DNA from: a virus | Direction: 5' to 3' (one strand) | Length of the DNA stretch: 36,983 nucleotides | Virus record (IMG/VR): IMGVR_UViG_3300047440_000111 | Coordinates: 1 to 36,983 of that record | Shown: positions 30,468 through 36,983 of the stretch, piece by piece | Layout: each line of letters starts with the position of its first letter | Numbering within the stretch: the first letter of the stretch is position 1 | Program-made: the position numbers and the translations under genes | Notes under the pieces: model-generated | Database searches by the model: none | What the model was told of the DNA's origin: nothing | What the model saw: only the letters and a program-made list of their open reading frames with translations

Positions 30468-31421
30468 ATGTCATACTACTATAAATATAAATTCGTGTCT
30501 CCTGAGCCTGTTTTTGCCACAATCAAAGAGGAATTTAAGAGCTATTTTGACACAGGTGCAGTTGATGACCTACTCTTTCCTACTTATCTTGATAAGTGCT
30601 TAAAGAAACTAGGTAGAGCTACCTACACTATTACTCCTGCTATATTGGATATATGTGATTTTGAAGCAAGACTTCCTGATAATTTCTATGCTGTTAGAGA
30701 AGCTTGGCTATGTACAGAGATTCCTCTAAACCCTTATCCAAATCCTGGATCTTTTTATTCTCAAACTGCTACAGCTACATCTATTCAGATTGGCCCAACA
30801 ACAACAGATCAAAATAATTCTTGTACCAATGATGCATGCTCTAATGTAGATTGTAATGGGGAGTGCTTACCTACCTTGATTCAAGTAGTTTATAAACATA
30901 ATAATGAGATTGCTAGAAGTTTACATAGACAACACTTGCTTAAACCAGGAAATATAGCTGTAAAAAGTCACTGTGATTTGCAGTGTGCAAACTTTGGTTC
31001 CAGTTCTGCTGATAGTTTTGACATTAGAGATAATAAGTTCTTCACTAACTTTAGATTTGGAACTGTTTACTTAATAATGTATGCTACTGATTATGATGAG
31101 GTTGGTAATCAACTTATTCCAGATAACTACAGAATCAGAGAATTTGTTGAAGCTTTCATTAAGTACAAAGTTATTGAGATGATGACTAATCAAACTAATG
31201 ATGAAACCTTCAATCAACTTCAACAAAAGCTTATGTACTATAAGCAACTATGTGATGAAGCTTATATCATGGCTGATATTGAAATTAAGAAACAAGATGT
31301 ATATGCTAAGCAAAGAAGAATTGTCAAAGATTTAAACAGGCTTAATATGTACGAACTTCCTAGAGTAGTTAATAGAGCTGATGGTAGAAACTCTATTGGT
31401 CCATTCAGAAATAATCAATAA
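30468..31421 (+). CDS. Ring/tail-hub protein, 317 residues
   Basis: MSYYYKYKFVSPEPVFATIK leads into a helical segment with DDLLFPTYLDKCLKKLGRAT. Strands of the tail-tubular type follow (ILDICDFEARLPDNFYAVRE), then a flexible insertion with a Cys knot-like run (CTNDACSNVDCNGEC, residues 119-133). The second half has YLIMYATDYDEVGNQLIPDN and a closing long helix pair (EFVEAFIKYKVIEMMTNQTN; LMYYKQLCDEAYIMADIEIK). The LPDNFY-x-VREAW and P-D-N-Y-R-I-x-E-F-V-E motifs are typical of the tail-tubular/ring protein preceding the stabilisation protein in crAss-like phages, as for T7 gp11-like and P22 gp4-like parts. The following gene starts 2 bases later. Confidence 0.65.
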   Translation: MSYYYKYKFVSPEPVFATIKEEFKSYFDTGAVDDLLFPTYLDKCLKKLGRATYTITPAILDICDFEARLPDNFYAVREAWLCTEIPLNPYPNPGSFYSQTATATSIQIGPTTTDQNNSCTNDACSNVDCNGECLPTLIQVVYKHNNEIARSLHRQHLLKPGNIAVKSHCDLQCANFGSSSADSFDIRDNKFFTNFRFGTVYLIMYATDYDEVGNQLIPDNYRIREFVEAFIKYKVIEMMTNQTNDETFNQLQQKLMYYKQLCDEAYIMADIEIKKQDVYAKQRRIVKDLNRLNMYELPRVVNRADGRNSIGPFRNNQ

Positions 31422-31423
31422 TT

Positions 31424-34400
31424 ATGGCAGAAGATAAATCATCTAAGGGTGAAATTAATAATGAGTTTGGCCAGGCATTTAAAGGGCTCAATATGGATAG
31501 TATTCCTAATCAGATTGATAAGGGATCGTTATCTTATGCCTTAAATGCTGCTATTGAAAACTTTGACTCTAATAGTATAACATACCAAAATGAACCTGCT
31601 AATGAATATTGTTTAAACTTTCCAAAAGACTACATCCTAATAGGTAAATACCTTATTCCAGAACAAGCTAAACAGATCTTCTTCCTTGCTAATCCCTCTA
31701 CAGGAGATAGTGAGATTGGTTTTATGTACAACAATGATTGTAAATACCAAACACTAGTCAATGCAAAATGTTTAAACTTTGATCCAAAGTTTCCTATCCA
31801 TAAAGCAGTTCACAAAACAAGTAACTGTGGTACAGAGATTTATTGGGCACAACCAAATGCTGATAGAAGATATATCAATCTTGATCCAGATAAAATACCT
31901 TATTTAGTACATCCAGATAGTACACCTTGTGATGAACAATTCATTGAACCAAAGCTATTAGATTGTAATCAACTAAGAGTACAACCTAATTATGACATTC
32001 CCCAAGTAGATGTAAAGGATGTTCTTATTGGAGGTAACGTTATTGCTGGTACTTATCAGTTTGGTGTTCAGTATTCAGATGCTTTAGGTAATCCTCTTTC
32101 ATCTGTTCACTCTATTACCAATCCTACACCTATAGCAGATACAGGTCTTATTACTCCTAATTTTGATTATCCTGTAGGTAAGTCTATTGTTGTTAGTGTA
32201 TCTAACCTAGAGACTGGTGGTCAGTTTGATTACTTCAATCTAGTTGTAATCAAAACTATTAATGCAATTACCTCTGTTGAGTTAGTAGGTACTTATGGAG
32301 TAGATGGAACAACCAAGGATATTACATATGCTGGCCAGAATGTAACTGCAATAAAACTATCTATAAATGATGTCTTTGAGAAGTTTCCTTTCTATGGTCC
32401 TGCTGATGATGTTACAACAGCTCAAGATGTCTTAATATGGAAAGGACTTTCTGCTCCTGAAAGAGTAAGCTATCAAGGTATAGCTAATCAAATAAGAATA
32501 CTATGGGAAACAGTTAGAGTTCCTCCAGGAAAAAATTACTCTGATGAATTACTTGCTACAAACTATAGAGGTTATTTAAGAGATGAAGTATATCCTCTTG
32601 AGTTTGTACCATTATTAAGAAGTGGTCATCAAGTAGATGGGTTCCATATTCCTGGAAGAATGCTAAGTCAAACAGAAATTTCTTTACCTAATATTCTTCC
32701 TTCTGATGATGATTTTATCGAGGATCCTGATAATCCAGAGTTTGCCAGTGGAGCTCCCTATTGGAAGATATATAATACAGCTGTAGTACTAGGATCTTCT
32801 GCACCAAATCCTGATATGGAATATCAACCATATCAATATGGTTCTATGGCATATTGGGAATCTAATGAATTATACCCTTGTGATAAGGAAATGTGGGGAG
32901 AATTAGCTAATACACCAATCAGACACCACAAGTTCCCTGATGTTAATGTATCTCCTATTATAGAGTCTAGATCATATACTCCAGGATCTCAACCTATTAT
33001 GGGTAATGATGCTATATTTCCTATTGGTATAAGAATAGATGTAGATCAAATTAAAGCATTGATACACACATCCTCTCTTACTGAAGAGCAAAAAGCAGAT
33101 ATTGTTGGCTTTAAAATTGTTAGAGGTGATAGAACTGATAACAAATCTATTGTTGCTAAAGGTATGTTACGTAATGTTGGTAGATATACAAGAGATCAGC
33201 AAGATTTTTACTATCCAAATTATCCTTACAATGACTTACATGCTGATCCTTTTCTGAATAGTTCTAATAATGCCTTTGGTGAAATTGCTAAAACTTGGTT
33301 AATAATTTGTACTGAAGATGGAACAGTACAGATAGGAGATCCTAATTCTAATAAGAATACCACCATAACAATGACAGCTGGAACTACCCAAGAAATTTGT
33401 TCTACTTCTAGACCTTATAGGTTAAGTGGTAAAGCAACTATAGGTCCTGCAGAGTATGATGTGTTTCATTGTTATGATGATGGTTTTGCAAATGGTGGTG
33501 TTGGTTGGCAGGATCCTTTTACTGATGATAATACTGAATTTACTTTTAGAATAGAAACTTTATTCTCTGATTATTATGTGTCTCAGAATAGTACTTATAC
33601 TAGAGTTGTAGTTGGAGGAGGTGTGGAATTTGAATGTTATAGTGGTTATGCTAGTAATAGTGTTTTTGGTTGTAAACACAATCAAGTTGCTATGCCTAAC
33701 ACAACACAAGCTAAACTTGTTATAGATTTAGATGGAGGAGATATTAATCATCCTCATGTTGGAAGAAGAACTACTATTGATTGTAGTAGTAATGTACCTA
33801 TTGCTCCAATCACTGAACCTTCTTTAGCTTATAGACAAATATTCAATTCTCCAGAGACTTCTTTTGGACAACCTTTCTTAGGAGATGTTCTTAAGTTAGA
33901 GAGCGTTATGTATGGTGGAGGATTAGCTCATTTTGTTGAAGTAAAAGATAATGCTAAATACAGACTTTTAACTGCAGAAGCGCAAAGAGATGCTTTAATA
34001 AGTTCAGGAGAAGCAGGTGGAGGAGATGCTGCTGCAACTTTCACTGCTTATCAAGCCTATCTTGAGATATACATTAATGGTATTACTAGAAAGAATTATG
34101 CTTACTCATTCAATTCAATAGCTGATTATAACTATTCAGTATCTGTTCCTAATGGTCAACAGATTAAACAAAGAAGACTTGACTTAGCTAGATACCTTAT
34201 ACCTGCAGTACAAAATGTAGGGGAGGATGATATTGCTATTAATAACTATCAGAGAGAATCTTCTGTTTATTTGAGAACAGAGGGTAGTGATGATGGAGAT
34301 CCTACAGCACTTCCTTATCCTCATCAAAGTCCTAATATGATTCCTCTTAATATTCAGGATACTTCTAGATTTATTTTAGGTTGTAGTGGGGTTAATCCTT

Positions 34401-36811
34401 GTGAAGTAGCAGAAGGCACAACTACTACAACTACTACACTTGTTCCTGGATTTTGTCCAGGGTCTTGTGGAGCTCCTGAAGAGAAGCATGATATTAAAGT
34501 AGTATCTTACTATGCTTCTTTGAAGAATACTTTCAGGGGGCAGTGGGGACAAATCTATTCTTATCAAACTATTGATACTGGGTTTCAGATTGATTTAGAT
34601 ACAGAGACAGCTTCTACTAAGATAGTTTTTGGTGGAGATACATTTATTACGAGGTTTGCCTATAAAACTAAGTTGCCTTTCTTTATTGATAATAGAGTAG
34701 GAGCTCCTGATGATAGTGAGATATTTTATGATGAATTAGGAAATATAGGTTATCCTAAGTACTGGCACTCAGCTAGATCTGTATTAGAAGATTTCTTTGT
34801 TCCTGGTTTAGATCAGAATATGACTAATATTATTAGTTATAAAGCTCATAATTTTGATTGTCCTAACTGTCAGGAACCTCCATCCACTTCAGAGAATCCT
34901 AATCCTAATAGAACTTATTATGATGGTATATTCTATTTGTTTGCTTATGGTATTCCTAACTTCTATGTTGAGACAAGTTATAATGTTGATTTAAGACAAG
35001 CCTATAATAACAAAGAAGGTGAGTTCTGGCCACATGTTAGTAACGGTATACCTGATGATTGGGTACAAGAGAGTTTTGTTTCCATAGTTAATGATAATAC
35101 TTATTATTATAATGGAACATTTTCTAAACAGAATATAGAGAATTTCTTCTCTCATATACCAGCAAACTGGCAATTTGAAACTTGTGAGTATATATATCCA
35201 TTTAGAGCAATCTTCTCAGATCCACAAGTAGCTACAGCAGACACAACAGTTAATAACTGGTTAACATATAGAGCAGGAGCTTATTTTGATTTCCCTCAAA
35301 ACTATGGGGCTTTAACCTCATTGGATGGAATTGATAAAGGTCAAGTGTTAGCAAGGTTTGAGAATAAGTCATTATTGTACAATGCATTATATACAACACA
35401 AACTAATACTAATGGCCAAGTTTACTTGGGACAATCCTTGTTCACTAGACAACCTCCACCATTGGATTATGCAGAGACAGATTTAGGTTATATTGGTAGT
35501 CAACACAAATTCTTACTTAAGATTCCTCCTGGGCAAATATCTGTAGATGCTAAAAGAGGTCAAGTCTTCTTGTTATCTGGTAACAATGTAAAAGATCTTG
35601 CAGCTCCTGGATCAGGTATGAATAGATTCTTTACTGATCACTTAGCATTTGAAATACTAAGATATTTCCCTAATGCTGAAATAGATAATAACTTTAATGG
35701 TATTGGTCTACATGGTGTGTATGATAGTAAGTTCAACAGGGTGATAATAACCAAGCTTGACTATGTTCCCCTCAAGGACAATATTCATTATGATGATGTA
35801 AATCAAGAATACTTTATTAGAACAGTAACAGGAGAATCAGAAGATGGAGAAGATATTTACTTTGACACACAAGTGTTTTTATCTGATGAGGATAACTTCT
35901 GTAATAAGTCCTGGACATTGTCCTATAGTTTTGTTACAAGTAGTTGGTTATCATTCCATAGCTACTTACCAAACTGGTATATAGGAGAGAATAACTTCTT
36001 CTATTCTGGTAAGAAAGATTGTTGTTCACCATTTGATTTTAATCTTTTAGTGGGTGAATTGGTTCCAAATCCACCAACCACAACTACCACAACAACATTT
36101 CCAATACCAGTATCTACAACATCCACTACAACAGTAGGATATGATTGTGCCATGAACGGTGGTATTGCTATTGAAACTACTTGTGAGCTTGCTGGAACAG
36201 GAGTAATTACAATACCTCCAGTACCTCCACCATGTACTAGACCAAGTGGATTAATCTCTTTTAGTCTTCAATCAGGCTATGCTGTTATTGCTCCACCTTC
36301 TACAGTTGTTTCAACAGGAAGTGCTTTAGCTGCTTGTAATGCTAAGACTTTTGTCTTTACAAATCCATTAAATGTTACTGGATCTTCTATAGGAGTTCAA
36401 GGATCTACTTTATCTATTGGTGTAACTTTGTATTTAATTAATGGAACCAATGATTGTACTGTAGCTCCTAATGGATTCTATTTTACCACTGATGCTTTAG
36501 CAGGTATTTATGAAGTAGTAGGAGGAGTAATAGTTAATATAAGCCCTTGTGCTTTTGTAACAACTACAACTACAACAACTTGTGCTATGTATTTATACTC
36601 AGTAGAATTTTATGCTTGTGGAACATGTTCTCCTACAGGAGCAGGAAGTATAGGAAACTCTCAGTTATTAACTGTAGGTAAATTTTATTATGATAGTGTT
36701 ACTATACAGAGAGTGAAAATTGTTACTTTTAATGGATGTAGTGGAGGATCAGATAGATCTATATTAGATAGTACCAAACAAGATAGTTGTCCTGCAGTAA
36801 GCTGCCCTTAA
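31424..36811 (+). CDS. Tail stabilisation ('muzzle') protein fused to Thr-linked display domains, 1,795 residues
   Basis: Residues 1 to about 1540 match the large tail-end protein of crAss-like phages. The N-terminus has FGQAFKGLNMDSIPNQIDKG and SYALNAAIENF, the usual start that places it on the ring stack. The body includes ADIVGFKIVRGDRTDNKSIV, and beta-rich segments end with TSSWLSFHSYLPNWYIGENN. One Thr linker (near 998-1004) interrupts the body. After about 1550 come a longer Thr linker, a domain of about 140 residues (to NISPCAF), another Thr tract, and a terminal copy (1724-1795) of the domain doubled in the 312-residue protein. This places binding domains at the tail tip, an addition not expected for the core family. 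Assignment of the body is confident, function of the added domains inferred. Confidence 0.75.
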   Translation: MAEDKSSKGEINNEFGQAFKGLNMDSIPNQIDKGSLSYALNAAIENFDSNSITYQNEPANEYCLNFPKDYILIGKYLIPEQAKQIFFLANPSTGDSEIGFMYNNDCKYQTLVNAKCLNFDPKFPIHKAVHKTSNCGTEIYWAQPNADRRYINLDPDKIPYLVHPDSTPCDEQFIEPKLLDCNQLRVQPNYDIPQVDVKDVLIGGNVIAGTYQFGVQYSDALGNPLSSVHSITNPTPIADTGLITPNFDYPVGKSIVVSVSNLETGGQFDYFNLVVIKTINAITSVELVGTYGVDGTTKDITYAGQNVTAIKLSINDVFEKFPFYGPADDVTTAQDVLIWKGLSAPERVSYQGIANQIRILWETVRVPPGKNYSDELLATNYRGYLRDEVYPLEFVPLLRSGHQVDGFHIPGRMLSQTEISLPNILPSDDDFIEDPDNPEFASGAPYWKIYNTAVVLGSSAPNPDMEYQPYQYGSMAYWESNELYPCDKEMWGELANTPIRHHKFPDVNVSPIIESRSYTPGSQPIMGNDAIFPIGIRIDVDQIKALIHTSSLTEEQKADIVGFKIVRGDRTDNKSIVAKGMLRNVGRYTRDQQDFYYPNYPYNDLHADPFLNSSNNAFGEIAKTWLIICTEDGTVQIGDPNSNKNTTITMTAGTTQEICSTSRPYRLSGKATIGPAEYDVFHCYDDGFANGGVGWQDPFTDDNTEFTFRIETLFSDYYVSQNSTYTRVVVGGGVEFECYSGYASNSVFGCKHNQVAMPNTTQAKLVIDLDGGDINHPHVGRRTTIDCSSNVPIAPITEPSLAYRQIFNSPETSFGQPFLGDVLKLESVMYGGGLAHFVEVKDNAKYRLLTAEAQRDALISSGEAGGGDAAATFTAYQAYLEIYINGITRKNYAYSFNSIADYNYSVSVPNGQQIKQRRLDLARYLIPAVQNVGEDDIAINNYQRESSVYLRTEGSDDGDPTALPYPHQSPNMIPLNIQDTSRFILGCSGVNPCEVAEGTTTTTTTLVPGFCPGSCGAPEEKHDIKVVSYYASLKNTFRGQWGQIYSYQTIDTGFQIDLDTETASTKIVFGGDTFITRFAYKTKLPFFIDNRVGAPDDSEIFYDELGNIGYPKYWHSARSVLEDFFVPGLDQNMTNIISYKAHNFDCPNCQEPPSTSENPNPNRTYYDGIFYLFAYGIPNFYVETSYNVDLRQAYNNKEGEFWPHVSNGIPDDWVQESFVSIVNDNTYYYNGTFSKQNIENFFSHIPANWQFETCEYIYPFRAIFSDPQVATADTTVNNWLTYRAGAYFDFPQNYGALTSLDGIDKGQVLARFENKSLLYNALYTTQTNTNGQVYLGQSLFTRQPPPLDYAETDLGYIGSQHKFLLKIPPGQISVDAKRGQVFLLSGNNVKDLAAPGSGMNRFFTDHLAFEILRYFPNAEIDNNFNGIGLHGVYDSKFNRVIITKLDYVPLKDNIHYDDVNQEYFIRTVTGESEDGEDIYFDTQVFLSDEDNFCNKSWTLSYSFVTSSWLSFHSYLPNWYIGENNFFYSGKKDCCSPFDFNLLVGELVPNPPTTTTTTTFPIPVSTTSTTTVGYDCAMNGGIAIETTCELAGTGVITIPPVPPPCTRPSGLISFSLQSGYAVIAPPSTVVSTGSALAACNAKTFVFTNPLNVTGSSIGVQGSTLSIGVTLYLINGTNDCTVAPNGFYFTTDALAGIYEVVGGVIVNISPCAFVTTTTTTTCAMYLYSVEFYACGTCSPTGAGSIGNSQLLTVGKFYYDSVTIQRVKIVTFNGCSGGSDRSILDSTKQDSCPAVSCP
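36589..36810 (+). repeat. Copy of the Cys-bracketed display domain at the end of the muzzle gene
   Basis: The encoded YLYSVEFYACGTCSPTGAGS ... LLTVGKFYYDSV ... SILDSTKQDSCPAVSCP aligns along its length with both domains of the gene at 20901-21839, including the SILDSTK-[KQ]-D-[ST]-C element. It is therefore a dispersed, diverged repeat about 15 kb from its relatives. Confidence 0.7.
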
Positions 36812-36821
36812 TAAAAATATC

Positions 36822-36983
36822 ATGTCAAAAACAATAGTCATAAAGTTAACAGAAGGAGGTGAAGGGATAGGTCCCTTCAACCTCTATGAAATTAATGGAG
36901 ATTTAATAGAGGCAAATATACCATTCAGTGAGCTGAAGATTGGTAAGGCATTTGTTGTGGATGATGATGTTAATACTATTATT
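36822..36983 (+). CDS. GPF-head display protein 3, N-terminal 54 residues (runs off the right edge)
   Basis: The frame begins MSKTIVIKLTEGGEGIGPFN, then LYEINGDLIEANIPFSELKI, and is open to the end of the window. The GPFNLY element with preceding beta strand matches the heads of the proteins at 27944 (GPFNLF) and 28554 (GPFDLY). By analogy a Thr/Ser-rich linker and a terminal domain should follow beyond the window. It starts 10 bases after the muzzle stop. Confidence 0.6.
   Translation, partial: MSKTIVIKLTEGGEGIGPFNLYEINGDLIEANIPFSELKIGKAFVVDDDVNTII

Noticed and set aside
1-36983. Stop-codon reassignment, known in some crAss-like phages
   Set aside because: TAA, TAG and TGA all end plausible genes here (for example TAG at 18194 and 29972, TGA at 7731), and long virion genes are uninterrupted under the standard code.
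1-36983. CRISPR array, diversity-generating retroelement, integrase or transposon
   Set aside because: I saw no regularly spaced repeats, reverse transcriptase, recombinase or insertion-sequence ends. The fibre genes alone are not evidence for a retroelement target.

Overview
The window reads as about 37 kb of an AT-rich, double-stranded DNA tailed phage of the crAss-like type (order Crassvirales) infecting a Bacteroidota host. The evidence is the order of its virion genes: HU/IHF-like protein, large terminase, long portal with a coiled-coil tail, acidic scaffold-like protein, HK97-type major capsid protein, several ring/adaptor proteins, and a giant tail stabilisation ('muzzle') protein. The exported proteins also have Bacteroidota-style signals, a lipobox followed by acidic residues and a signal peptide ending in YSQ. 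Shine-Dalgarno sites are largely absent and leaders are A- or CA-rich. All long frames are open under the standard code, and TAA, TAG and TGA all serve as stops. The crAss assignment comes from recognising families and gene order, not from a database search.

The window has two opposed arms. Positions 1-7116 are transcribed leftward and hold about 22 small, tightly overlapping accessory genes. These include three related single-pass membrane proteins (T1-T3), two families of duplicated soluble proteins (A1/A2 and B1/B2), a predicted outer-membrane beta-barrel, and a fimbrillin-like surface lipoprotein. Positions 5917-6194 and 6381-6708 are gene-poor and rich in inverted and direct repeats. Positions 7117-7299 form the divergent hub. 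It contains a GC-richer element that folds into a branched, possibly pseudoknotted RNA, then an A/T-only hairpin and a promoter-like -7 box.

Positions 7300-36983 are transcribed rightward. A run of small overlapping genes (7300-9048) leads into terminase, portal, scaffold and capsid (9051-16642). A free-standing HNH endonuclease follows the capsid terminator. Next come a conserved structural protein, a ring protein, an abundant-looking virion protein with a Thr-rich tail, and a tail-fibre cluster (20231-29099). After a 14-bp terminator hairpin, the tail-barrel genes follow: ring protein, HU/IHF-like protein, second ring/hub protein, and an 1,795-residue muzzle protein.

The most striking feature is a modular display system in the virion genes. 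Six proteins carry Thr/Ser/Pro-rich linkers encoded by ACN/TCN triplet repeats, and five of these linkers lead into small Cys-bracketed C-terminal domains. The same terminal domain occurs twice in the 312-residue protein and once at the end of the muzzle protein. A separate N-terminal 'GPF-[ND]-L' head starts three proteins, the last running off the window. A CxxC dock is shared by the collar-type fibre and the giant fibre. The giant fibre also carries five tandem propeller-like repeats whose base composition differs from their surroundings. Together these suggest a cassette-exchange surface for host or mucus recognition.
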